Assembly (NCBI GenBank): GCA_019114745.1
Contig: DXEY01000018.1
Location: forward strand, 1 to 10,852
Direction of reading: 5' to 3'
DNA length: 10,852 nt
Source of the DNA: Candidatus Mediterraneibacter colneyensis
GTDB taxonomy: Bacteria > Bacillota > Clostridia > Lachnospirales > Lachnospiraceae
In this document: positions 1 to 7,459 of the stretch, piece by piece
Position numbering within the stretch: the first letter of the stretch is position 1
How the letters are laid out: every line of letters starts with the position of its first letter
Notes under the pieces: model-generated
Database searches by the model: none
Told to the model about the DNA's origin: nothing
What the model saw: only the letters and a program-made list of their open reading frames with translations
Made by a program: the position numbers and the translations under genes

Positions 1-1
1 G

Positions 2-1027
2 CCGTACACGCTGATCGACTATTTCCCGGATGACTTTATCATGATGATTGATGAGTCGCATAAGACGATCCCGCAGATCGGAGGGATGTACCACGGCGAC
101 CAGTCGCGCAAGTCAACGCTTGTCGATTACGGATTCCGGCTGCCTTCGGCAAAAGACAACCGCCCCTTGAATTTTGAAGAATTTGAGAGTAAGATAAATC
201 AGGTCATGTTCGTATCGGCAACGCCGGGACCCTACGAGGAGGAGCACGAGCTTCTCCGTGCGGAACAGGTGATACGCCCTACAGGACTTCTTGATCCTGA
301 GGTGAGCGTGCGCCCGGTAGAAGGCCAGATCGACGACCTGATCGGCGAGATCAATAAAGAAGTTGCGAAGAAAAACAAAGTGCTTGTGACGACGCTGACA
401 AAACGAATGGCAGAAGATCTGACGGACTATATGCGCGAAGTAGGGATCCGTGTGAAATATCTTCATTCCGACGTGGATACGCTGGAAAGGACGGAGATCA
501 TCCGGGATATGCGTCTGGATGTATTTGACGTGCTCGTCGGCATCAACCTTCTCAGGGAGGGGCTTGACATTCCCGAGATCACGCTTGTGGCAATCCTGGA
601 TGCGGACAAGGAAGGATTCCTTCGTTCGGAGACATCGCTGATCCAGACGATCGGCCGCGCTGCCCGTAATGCGGAGGGACATGTCATTATGTATGCCGAT
701 ACCGTCACAGAGTCTATGCAGATGGCGATCGACGAGACGAAGAGGCGCCGTGAGATCCAGATGCGGTACAATGAAGAGCACGGCATCACGCCTCAGACGA
801 TCCAGAAGTCTGTCCGCGATCTGATCAGCATTTCAAAGAAAGTCGCGGCGGAAGAGATGCGCATGGAGAAAGATCCGGAGTCGATGAGCGCGAAAGAGCT
901 GGAGAAGCTGGTCAAAGATATGACGAAACAGATGAAGAAGGCGGCGGCAGAATTAAATTTCGAGGCAGCGGCAGAGCTGCGTGACAAGCTGGTCGACCTG
1001 AAAAAGATGTTGAATGACCTGGAGTAA
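2..1027 (+). CDS. uvrB: UvrABC system protein B (excinuclease subunit B), C-terminal half; 5' end outside window
   Basis: UvrB is the damage-verifying helicase-like subunit of nucleotide excision repair. UvrA loads it onto DNA, and it then recruits the UvrC nuclease. The reading frame is open from base 2 and gives 341 residues, about half of the usual ~660, so the N-terminal Walker A part lies upstream of the window. Visible in order, as residues of the fragment: the Walker B box IDESH (16-20) followed by TIPQIGGMY, motif III VSATPGPYE, motif V GINLLREGLDIPE, motif VI QTIGRAARN, and a C-terminal UVR coiled-coil domain (LNFEAAAELRDKL) that contacts UvrC or UvrA. The gene ends in TAA 52 bases before uvrA. 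Order and spacing suggest one repair operon, and no terminator is seen between them. In Firmicutes such operons are usually under LexA control, but the promoter would be outside this window. Identification is secure. Confidence 0.97.
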   Translation, partial: PYTLIDYFPDDFIMMIDESHKTIPQIGGMYHGDQSRKSTLVDYGFRLPSAKDNRPLNFEEFESKINQVMFVSATPGPYEEEHELLRAEQVIRPTGLLDPEVSVRPVEGQIDDLIGEINKEVAKKNKVLVTTLTKRMAEDLTDYMREVGIRVKYLHSDVDTLERTEIIRDMRLDVFDVLVGINLLREGLDIPEITLVAILDADKEGFLRSETSLIQTIGRAARNAEGHVIMYADTVTESMQMAIDETKRRREIQMRYNEEHGITPQTIQKSVRDLISISKKVAAEEMRMEKDPESMSAKELEKLVKDMTKQMKKAAAELNFEAAAELRDKLVDLKKMLNDLE

Positions 1028-1079
1028 TACGCTTGAAAATGCAAAGAATTGAGATACAGGAAGGAAGCAGAAGAGATAG

Positions 1080-3926
1080 ATGGGAATGAAAATGGATGCC
1101 CGGAAATACATCAGGATCCGTGGCGCAAACGAGAATAATCTGAAAAATATAGACGTCGATATCCCCAGAAATGAACTGGTAGTCCTGACCGGACTGAGCG
1201 GTTCGGGGAAATCTTCCCTTGCATTCGATACGATTTATGCGGAAGGACAGAGGAGATATATGGAGTCGCTCTCATCCTATGCTCGCCAGTTCCTGGGTCA
1301 GATGGAGAAACCGGATGTGGAGAGTATCGAGGGGTTATCCCCGGCGATTTCCATCGACCAGAAATCAACAAACCACAACCCGCGTTCGACTGTGGGAACT
1401 GTGACAGAGATTTACGATTATTTCCGTCTCCTTTACGCAAGGGTGGGAATCCCCCACTGCCCGAAGTGCGGCAGGGAGATCGCAAAGCAGACGGTAGACC
1501 AGATGGTAGACCAGATCATGGCGCTTCCGGAGCGGACAAGGATCCAGCTTCTGGCGCCTGTTGTGCGCGGGCGAAAAGGAACCCACGCCAAACTCTTGGA
1601 TCGTGCAAAGAAAAGCGGTTATGTCCGCGTCCGCATAGACGGAAATCTGTATGAATTGTCTGAGGAAATATCGCTTGATAAAAACATTAAACATAATATT
1701 GAGATCATTGTGGATCGTCTTATCGTGCGCCCGGGGATTGAAAAACGTCTGACAGATTCCGTAGAGAGCGTGCTGCATCTTGCCGAAGGACTTCTGGTGG
1801 TCGACGTGATCGATGGAGAACCGCTGAATTTCAGCCAGAGCTTTTCCTGTCCGGACTGCGGGATCAGCATTGAAGAGATCGAACCGCGGAGCTTTTCTTT
1901 CAACAATCCGTTCGGGGCGTGCCCGGAGTGTTTTGGCCTTGGGTATAAGATGGAATTTGCAGAGGAACTGATCATCCCGGATCCGTCCCTGTCCATCAAT
2001 GAGGGCGCGATCGCCGTGCTGGGATGGCAGTCCTGTACGGATAAGTCCAGTTTTACCAATGCCATTCTGGAGGCGCTCTGCCGGGAGTATGGTTTTGATC
2101 TGGATACTCCGTTTGAAAACTATCCGAAGAAGATCCACGATGTGCTCATTTACGGAACCAATGGGAAAAGTGTAAAAGTATTTTATAAGGGACAACGCGG
2201 GGAAGGCGTGTACGATGTGGCGTTTGAGGGACTGCTCAAAAACGTGGAGCGCAGATACCGGGAGACCGGCTCTGAAACGGTGAAAGCGGAGTACGAGACA
2301 TTTATGAATATCACGCCATGCTCTGCCTGCGGCGGACAGAGGCTGAAGCCGGGGGCGCTGGCGGTTACGGTTGCTGACAAGAATATTGCGGAAGTGACGG
2401 CCCTTTCGATCGGGAAACTGCATCAGTTTCTGAAAGAGTTGAAACTGTCTGATACACAGATGATGATCGGAAGCCAGATTTTAAAGGAGATCAGTGCGAG
2501 GATCCAGTTCCTGATGGATGTGGGGCTGGATTACCTGACTCTGGCACGCGCGACCGGAACGCTGTCAGGAGGAGAGGCACAGCGCATCCGCCTTGCCACC
2601 CAGATCGGTTCCGGGCTTGTGGGCGTGGCGTACATTCTGGACGAGCCGAGTATCGGGCTTCACCAGAGGGACAATGACAAGCTGCTTGCTACTCTTAAGC
2701 ATCTGAGAGATCTTGGGAATACGCTGATCGTAGTAGAGCATGACGAGGATACGATGCTGGAAGCAGACTACATTGTGGATATCGGGCCGGGAGCCGGGGA
2801 GCACGGCGGTGAAGTCGTGGCAGCAGGCACGGCGGAAGAGATCATGAAAAATGAAAAATCCGTAACGGGGGCGTATCTTTCCGGCAAGATCAAAATACCG
2901 GTGCCTGAGGAGAGAAAAACGCCAACGGGATGGCTCAAAGTGACCGGCGCCAGTGAGAATAACCTGAAAAATATTGACGTATCATTCCCTCTCGGGGTTA
3001 TGACCTGCGTGACCGGCGTATCGGGTTCCGGAAAGAGCTCTCTTGTAAATGAGATCCTGTATAAGAGGCTGGCTCATGACCTGAACCGTGCCCGTACCAT
3101 CCCGGGAAAACATAAGAAAATCCTCGGACTGGATCAGGTGGATAAGGTGATCAATATCGACCAGTCCCCGATCGGGCGTACGCCAAGATCAAATCCGGCG
3201 ACTTATACAGGAGTATTTGACCTGATCCGTGATCTTTTTGCCGCGACGCCGGATGCCAAAGCGCGTGGATACAAAAAAGGCAGATTCAGCTTTAATGTAA
3301 AAGGCGGACGGTGCGAGGCATGCTCCGGCGACGGTATCCTTAAGATCGAGATGCATTTCCTGCCGGACGTGTACGTGCCCTGTGAAGTGTGCGGCGGCAA
3401 GCGCTATAACCGGGAAACGCTGGAAGTAAAGTATAAAGGGAAATCTATTTATGACGTGCTGAATATGACGGTGGAGGAAGCGCTGGAGTTTTTTGATTCC
3501 GTGCCGAGCATCCGAAGGAAGATGCAGACGCTGTATGATGTGGGACTTTCCTATATCCGGCTGGGACAGCCGTCCACCGAGCTTTCCGGCGGCGAGGCGC
3601 AGAGGATCAAGCTGGCTGCCGAGCTGAGCAAGAGGAGCACGGGGAAAACCGTTTATATTCTGGACGAACCTACGACAGGACTGCATTTCGCGGACGTGCA
3701 CAAGCTGACGGAAATCCTGAGAAGGCTGGCAGGCGACGGCAATACAGTGATCGTCATCGAACACAATCTGGATGTGATCAAGACAGCCGACTACATTATT
3801 GATATCGGCCCGGAGGGAGGCGACCGGGGCGGTACGATCGTGGCATGCGGTACGCCGGAAGAAGTAGCTGCGAATGAAAATTCCTATACAGGGAAATATA
3901 TAGATACAATGCTAAAAAGAGTATAA
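1080..3926 (+). CDS. uvrA: UvrABC system protein A (excinuclease ATPase subunit)
   Basis: UvrA is the dimeric ABC-type ATPase that finds bulky DNA lesions and loads UvrB. The 948 residues match the usual ~940-960. There are two ABC modules. The first has Walker A GLSGSGKSS near residue 38, signature LSGGEAQRIR near 495 and Walker B ILDEPSIGLH near 518. The second has Walker A GVSGSGKSS near 646, signature LSGGEAQRIK near 834 and Walker B ILDEPTTGLH near 860. Zinc modules are seen as CPDC...CPEC (about 257-283) and CEAC...CEVCGG (about 745-772), the latter being the DNA-lesion contact module. All key residues are present. The start at 1080 is preceded by AGGAAGGA (1058-1065), a long but usable spacing. 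In-frame ATGs at 1086 and 1092 are alternatives that would shorten only the unstructured N-terminus. The gene follows uvrB by 52 bases and precedes a 223-base intergenic region. Confidence 0.98.
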   Translation: MGMKMDARKYIRIRGANENNLKNIDVDIPRNELVVLTGLSGSGKSSLAFDTIYAEGQRRYMESLSSYARQFLGQMEKPDVESIEGLSPAISIDQKSTNHNPRSTVGTVTEIYDYFRLLYARVGIPHCPKCGREIAKQTVDQMVDQIMALPERTRIQLLAPVVRGRKGTHAKLLDRAKKSGYVRVRIDGNLYELSEEISLDKNIKHNIEIIVDRLIVRPGIEKRLTDSVESVLHLAEGLLVVDVIDGEPLNFSQSFSCPDCGISIEEIEPRSFSFNNPFGACPECFGLGYKMEFAEELIIPDPSLSINEGAIAVLGWQSCTDKSSFTNAILEALCREYGFDLDTPFENYPKKIHDVLIYGTNGKSVKVFYKGQRGEGVYDVAFEGLLKNVERRYRETGSETVKAEYETFMNITPCSACGGQRLKPGALAVTVADKNIAEVTALSIGKLHQFLKELKLSDTQMMIGSQILKEISARIQFLMDVGLDYLTLARATGTLSGGEAQRIRLATQIGSGLVGVAYILDEPSIGLHQRDNDKLLATLKHLRDLGNTLIVVEHDEDTMLEADYIVDIGPGAGEHGGEVVAAGTAEEIMKNEKSVTGAYLSGKIKIPVPEERKTPTGWLKVTGASENNLKNIDVSFPLGVMTCVTGVSGSGKSSLVNEILYKRLAHDLNRARTIPGKHKKILGLDQVDKVINIDQSPIGRTPRSNPATYTGVFDLIRDLFAATPDAKARGYKKGRFSFNVKGGRCEACSGDGILKIEMHFLPDVYVPCEVCGGKRYNRETLEVKYKGKSIYDVLNMTVEEALEFFDSVPSIRRKMQTLYDVGLSYIRLGQPSTELSGGEAQRIKLAAELSKRSTGKTVYILDEPTTGLHFADVHKLTEILRRLAGDGNTVIVIEHNLDVIKTADYIIDIGPEGGDRGGTIVACGTPEEVAANENSYTGKYIDTMLKRV

Positions 3927-3931
3927 ATATC

Positions 3932-3953
3932 AAAAAAGGGCTTTCCATTTTTT
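3932..3953 (+). terminator. Weak candidate intrinsic terminator after uvrA
   Basis: Just after the uvrA stop there is A6 (3932-3937), GG, a five-base loop GCTTT, CC, one A, then T6 (3948-3953). The A and T tracts can pair around a two-base GC core. This is a poor hairpin, and it overlaps the candidate -35 box of the next promoter. It may be an inefficient terminator or simply AT-rich spacer. Confidence 0.25.
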
Positions 3954-3970
3954 AGAAAGTCTATTATACT
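3942..3970 (+). promoter_or_regulatory. Candidate sigma-A promoter for the mreB/mbl gene
   Basis: A -35-like TTTCCA (3942-3947; 4 of 6 to TTGACA) is separated by exactly 17 bases from a good -10 box TATACT (3965-3970; 5 of 6 to TATAAT). The expected transcription start is near 3977, which gives a leader of about 170 nt before the ATG at 4150. The same -10 hexamer recurs in the promoter at 8148-8153. Confidence 0.5.
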
Positions 3971-3981
3971 GGATAGTGCGG

Positions 3982-4008
3982 ACAGGCAGGATGAGGGAAC
4001 CTGCCTGT
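3982..4008 (+). promoter_or_regulatory. Perfect 9-bp inverted repeat at the start of the mreB leader
   Basis: ACAGGCAGG (3982-3990) and CCTGCCTGT (4000-4008) are perfect reverse complements around a nine-base purine-rich loop. The hairpin would begin about five bases from the predicted transcript start. It is followed by TATTCGTCTT rather than a true T-run, so a strong intrinsic terminator is unlikely. A 5' stabilising hairpin, a protein-binding site or a weak terminator for uvrA are the options. Confidence 0.5.
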
Positions 4009-4058
4009 ATTCGTCTTACAATAATGGGAAAATGCCAATAAGGAGTGAGATACAAAGA

Positions 4059-4106
4059 CATCCCGGCGCCTGGCGGATATGTCCGGCAGAGTTTTTGGGC
4101 GGGATG
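4059..4106 (+). promoter_or_regulatory. Nested stem-loop structure in the mreB/mbl leader
   Basis: An outer 7-bp perfect pairing, CATCCCG (4059-4065) with CGGGATG (4100-4106), encloses an inner hairpin. The inner hairpin pairs CTGGCGGA (4070-4077) with TCCGGCAG (4082-4089) across a TATG loop, with one G-G mismatch. Two bases after the inner stem comes TTTTT (4092-4096), so the inner hairpin alone resembles an attenuator, while closing of the outer stem would enclose the U-tract. The structure ends 43 bases before the start codon. I do not recognise a known riboswitch class in it. Confidence 0.42.
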
Positions 4107-4149
4107 TTGAGCGGGAAAGAGTATAAAGATTTAGAAGGGAGAATCGAAT

Positions 4150-5139
4150 ATGTCAGTAGATATCGGGATCGATCTCGGAACTGCCAGCGTACTGGTGTAT
4201 GTCCGGGGCAAGGGCGTTGTTCTGAAAGAACCGTCCGTTGTTGCTTTTGACAGAGATACAAATGTGATCAAGGCGATCGGTGAAGAAGCGCGGATGATGC
4301 TCGGAAGGACTCCGGGAAATATCGTGGCTGTGCGGCCGCTGCGTCAGGGAGTGATCTCAGACTATACAGTGACGGAGAAGATGATCAAATACTTCGTGCA
4401 GAAAGCGCTTGGAAAGCGGACTTTTAAAAAGCCGCGGATCAGCATCTGTGTGCCCAGCGGCGTGACTGAGGTCGAGAAAAAAGCTGTGGAAGAGGCTACA
4501 TTTGCGGCAGGTGCAAGAGAAGTACACCTGATCGAAGAGCCTGTGGCAGCCGCTATCGGAGCGGGGATCGACATTGCAAAACCCTGTGGGAACATGATTG
4601 TTGATATCGGGGGCGGTACTTCCGATATTGCCGTGATATCCCTGGGAGGGACTGTAGTCAATACATCTATCAAAGTAGCGGGAGATGATTTTGACGAGGC
4701 GATCGTGCGTTACATGAGGAAAAAGCATAATCTTCTGATCGGTGAGAGGACGGCGGAAGATATTAAGATAAAGATCGGCACTACCTATCCGCTTGTGGAG
4801 GAAGAGACGATCGAAGTACGGGGAAGGAATCTTGTGACAGGCCTTCCCAAGACTGTTACAGTGACCTCTTCGGAGACGGAGGAGGCTTTGAGGGAAGCCA
4901 CCAGCCAGATCGTGGAGGCTGTAATCTCCGTGCTGGAGCAGACCCCGCCGGAACTGTCGGCGGATATCCTGGACCGGGGGATTGTACTGACCGGAGGCGG
5001 AGCGATGCTGCGGGGACTGGAAGAACTGATCGAGGAGAAAACGGGCATCAATACGATGACCGCAGAAGATCCGATGAAGGTAGTTGCCATCGGAACAGGA
5101 CAGTTTGTGGAATTTATGAGCGGAAAGCGGGATTATTGA
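4150..5139 (+). CDS. mreB: MreB/Mbl-family actin-like cell-shape protein
   Basis: This bacterial actin forms membrane-bound filaments that guide the elongation-phase peptidoglycan machinery. The 329 residues are normal for the family (about 330-345). The actin-fold boxes are all present: phosphate-1 DIGIDLGTASV (4-14), the EEPVAAAIGAG segment near 128-138, phosphate-2 VDIGGGTSDIAVIS near 151, and adenosine box DRGIVLTGGGAMLRGL near 274. From memory of the B. subtilis paralogs, wording such as VLVYVRGKGVVLKEPSVVA, GEEARMM and GERTAEDIKIKI is closer to Mbl than to MreB. I keep the general family symbol and note that mbl may be the better name. The RBS is GAAGGGAG, about eight bases before ATG 4150. 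Unlike classical shape operons, no mreC or mreD follows. The gene stands alone between uvrA and recD2 with its own likely promoter and structured leader, so it may be a second, separately controlled actin. Confidence 0.93.
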   Translation: MSVDIGIDLGTASVLVYVRGKGVVLKEPSVVAFDRDTNVIKAIGEEARMMLGRTPGNIVAVRPLRQGVISDYTVTEKMIKYFVQKALGKRTFKKPRISICVPSGVTEVEKKAVEEATFAAGAREVHLIEEPVAAAIGAGIDIAKPCGNMIVDIGGGTSDIAVISLGGTVVNTSIKVAGDDFDEAIVRYMRKKHNLLIGERTAEDIKIKIGTTYPLVEEETIEVRGRNLVTGLPKTVTVTSSETEEALREATSQIVEAVISVLEQTPPELSADILDRGIVLTGGGAMLRGLEELIEEKTGINTMTAEDPMKVVAIGTGQFVEFMSGKRDY

Positions 5140-5179
5140 CCGGATCCGTAGTGCTGTGGAGTTGTTTGGTTGTTAGGAA

Positions 5180-5214
5180 AGCAGGGATGTGAGCGTGTAG
5201 GGCACATCCCTGTT
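5180..5214 (+). promoter_or_regulatory. Strong hairpin between mreB and recD2
   Basis: CAGGGATGTG (5182-5191) and CACATCCCTG (5203-5212) are a perfect 10-bp inverted repeat with an 11-base loop. A G-T wobble and an A-T pair extend it to 12 pairs (5180-5214). Only TTC follows, not a T-run. The recD2 ribosome-binding site starts about ten bases downstream. It could be a partial terminator, an RNase processing or stabilising element, or a brake on recD2 translation. I see no convincing promoter in this 97-base gap. Confidence 0.5.
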
Positions 5215-5236
5215 CTGACGTAGAAAGGAAAAAGAG

Positions 5237-7459
5237 TTGGAGACAGTTACAGGTTATGTGGAGCATATTGTGTTCCGGAATGAAGAAAATGGATATACGG
5301 TATTTCAGTTGGAAAATGATGAGGGAGAAGTTACCTGTGTCGGTAATTTCAATTACATCAGCGAGGGCGAGATGCTCGAACTCACGGGAGAGTATGTGGA
5401 ACATAATGTGTACGGCACACAGTTCAAAGTTGCGACCCACACTGTCAAAGAACCGGAAGACCTGGTCTCCATTGAACGATATCTCGGGTCGGGGGCGATC
5501 AAAGGCGTCGGGGCGGCTCTTGCCGGCAGAATTGTAAAGAAGTTTAAAAAAGATACATTCCGGATCATCGAAGAAGAGCCGGAGCGGCTTGCCGAAGTGA
5601 AGGGGATCAGCGAGCGAAAAGCAAGAGAGATCGCGGTACAGGTAGAGGAGAAGCGGGACATGAGAAGCGCTATGATCTATCTCCAGAAATACGGGATCTC
5701 CAACCGGCTTGCGGCAAAGATTTACAAGTATTATGGTATGCGTGTATACAAAGCGCTGGAAGAGAACCCCTACCAGCTTGCCGACAACATTGAGGGGGTT
5801 GGATTTCGGACGGCGGACGAGATCGCAGCCCGCATCGGAATACATACGGATTCGGATTACAGGATCAAGAGCGGGCTTTTCTATACGCTGCAGCAGGCGG
5901 TCGGCGAAGGGCATGTCTATCTTCCTCAGCAGGTGCTTTCGGAACGCGCAGGCGCACTTCTCGGGGTTGAAGTCCATGATATTGAGAAACATATCATGGA
6001 TCTGAGCATGGAAAAGAAAATCGTGGTAAAGAAAGAAAACGGTGAGACCCGGATCTATCCGTCACATTACTATTACCTTGAGCTCAACACGGCAAAGATG
6101 CTGCACGACCTGAACATCGACTGTGAGATGCCGGAGGATATGATGGAGCAGCGTCTCCGAAAAGTGGAGGAAAACGAGCAGATCGAGCTGGATCCCATGC
6201 AGCACAGAGCGGTGATCGAGTCGATCAGGCACGGACTGCTCGTGCTTACCGGAGGTCCGGGAACCGGTAAAACGACAACGATCAATACGATGATCCGCTT
6301 TTTTGAGAGCGAAGGGATGAGCCTCCTTCTGGCAGCGCCCACCGGACGCGCGGCGAAACGGATGACGGAAGCAACCGGATATGAGGCGCAGACCATTCAC
6401 CGCCTGCTGGAAGTAAATGTCAGTCCGGATGAAGAGGAAAGTGCCGGCGGATTTCTGAGAAACAGGCAGAATCCGCTGGAGGCGGATGTCATTATCATAG
6501 ACGAGATGTCCATGGTAGACCTTCCCCTGATGCATGCGCTTCTGTCAGCTATCGTGCCCGGTACGAGACTGGTTCTGGTGGGGGATGTGGATCAGCTCCC
6601 GTCGGTAGGGCCGGGAAGCGTTTTGAAAGATATCATCAGCTCGGAGCGGTTCTCGGTAGTGACTCTGACCCGTATCTTCCGGCAGGCCGGCCAGAGCGAT
6701 ATCGTGGTAAACGCCCATAAGATCAATGCCGGAGAGCCGGTGATCCTGAATAACAAGAGCAGGGATTTCTTTTTCCTCAAGCGCCAGGATGCCGATACGA
6801 TCATCGGGATCACGATTATGCTGATCCAGAAAAAGCTGCCCAAATATGTGGGGGCAAAACCGAGCGAGATCCAGGTGATGACGCCCACGAGAAAAGGGAA
6901 CCTGGGAGTGGAAAGGCTCAACACGATCCTGCAGAGGTATCTGAATCCGCAGGATCCGGGAAAGCGGGAGGCCGAGATCGGAGGCAGGCTCTTCCGGGAA
7001 GGCGACAAAGTTATGCAGATCAAGAACAACTATCAGCTTGAGTGGGAAGTGACGACGAAATTCGGTCTCGCAGTTGACAGAGGCACAGGGATCTTTAACG
7101 GCGATATGGGTGTGATCACGGAGATCAACGAATATACAGAGACGATAGAAGTAGAATTTGATGAGTCCCGCAAGGTAAAATACGGATATGACATGACAGA
7201 GGAACTGGAACTGGCATATGCGATCACTGTGCATAAATCACAGGGGAGCGAGTATCCGGCTGTCATAATCCCGCTTCTTCAGGGGCCAAAACTGCTCTAT
7301 AACCGGAACTTATTGTATACTGCTGTCACCAGGGCGAAAAAATGCCTTACGATCGTGGGGAGTGATACTGTATTTCAGGAAATGATACAAAACAAAAACG
7401 AGAAAGAAAGATACACAAGCCTGGCGGAAAGGATCCGGGAATTTCAGAACGCCTTCTAA
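5237..7459 (+). CDS. recD2: RecD2-family SF1B ATP-dependent DNA helicase
   Basis: RecD2 is a 5'-to-3' DNA helicase, found without RecB and RecC in Firmicutes, with roles in replication-fork stability and repair. The 740 residues are the expected size. After an N-terminal OB-like region come helix-hairpin-helix repeats (about 84-135, for example IKGVGAALAGRI and VKGISERKAREI). The helicase core then shows Walker A GGPGTGKTTT near 339, Walker B IIIDEMSMVD near 419, motif III VGDVDQLPSVGPGS near 447, motif IV LTRIFRQAGQS near 476, motif V VHKSQGSEYPAVI near 664 and motif VI LYTAVTRAKK near 692. The start is TTG at 5237, seven bases after AAAGGA. An in-frame TGA at 5216-5218 and the absence of any ATG before about residue 46 leave it as the only reasonable start that keeps the whole N-terminal domain. 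The 3' end overlaps comF, so the two are probably translated together. Confidence 0.95.
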   Translation: METVTGYVEHIVFRNEENGYTVFQLENDEGEVTCVGNFNYISEGEMLELTGEYVEHNVYGTQFKVATHTVKEPEDLVSIERYLGSGAIKGVGAALAGRIVKKFKKDTFRIIEEEPERLAEVKGISERKAREIAVQVEEKRDMRSAMIYLQKYGISNRLAAKIYKYYGMRVYKALEENPYQLADNIEGVGFRTADEIAARIGIHTDSDYRIKSGLFYTLQQAVGEGHVYLPQQVLSERAGALLGVEVHDIEKHIMDLSMEKKIVVKKENGETRIYPSHYYYLELNTAKMLHDLNIDCEMPEDMMEQRLRKVEENEQIELDPMQHRAVIESIRHGLLVLTGGPGTGKTTTINTMIRFFESEGMSLLLAAPTGRAAKRMTEATGYEAQTIHRLLEVNVSPDEEESAGGFLRNRQNPLEADVIIIDEMSMVDLPLMHALLSAIVPGTRLVLVGDVDQLPSVGPGSVLKDIISSERFSVVTLTRIFRQAGQSDIVVNAHKINAGEPVILNNKSRDFFFLKRQDADTIIGITIMLIQKKLPKYVGAKPSEIQVMTPTRKGNLGVERLNTILQRYLNPQDPGKREAEIGGRLFREGDKVMQIKNNYQLEWEVTTKFGLAVDRGTGIFNGDMGVITEINEYTETIEVEFDESRKVKYGYDMTEELELAYAITVHKSQGSEYPAVIIPLLQGPKLLYNRNLLYTAVTRAKKCLTIVGSDTVFQEMIQNKNEKERYTSLAERIREFQNAF
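7426..7433 (+). promoter_or_regulatory. Ribosome-binding site that places the comF start at ATT 7441
   Basis: GGAAAGGA (7426-7433) lies inside the end of recD2, seven bases before ATT 7441. No ATG, GTG or TTG exists in the comF frame between the upstream in-frame TGA (7363-7365) and ATG 7564. This is therefore the best-placed Shine-Dalgarno sequence for the full-length protein. Confidence 0.5.

Noticed and set aside
113..781. Open frame on the - strand inside uvrB
   Set aside because: It is fully antisense to conserved UvrB helicase motifs and has no recognisable protein features.
1028..1079. Possible promoter between uvrB and uvrA (TTGAAA at 1033-1038)
   Set aside because: No -10-like hexamer is found 16-18 bases downstream. 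The short gap fits a shared uvrBA transcript.
1493..1516. Perfect 12-base tandem repeat (GGTAGACCAGAT twice) in uvrA
   Set aside because: It encodes VDQMVDQI. UvrA homologs that I recall have a similar QT..QMVD segment without length change, so it is codon coincidence rather than a fresh duplication.
1365..2423. Long open frame on the - strand inside uvrA (about 350 codons)
   Set aside because: It lies wholly opposite a certain uvrA gene, its translation shows no known motif and has the odd composition of an antisense frame. Long antisense frames are expected at this base composition.
4032..4250. Possible small + strand gene (72 codons) in the mreB leader
   Set aside because: It has no proper RBS and runs 100 bases into mreB in another frame. 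The latter part is simply the shifted reading of mreB; the leader is better explained by RNA structure.
5114..5992. Long open frame on the - strand across the mreB/recD2 gap and recD2 5' end
   Set aside because: It opposes the recD2 N-terminal region, is rich in Cys, His, Leu and Phe without domain logic, and runs through the conserved hairpin and RBS of recD2.
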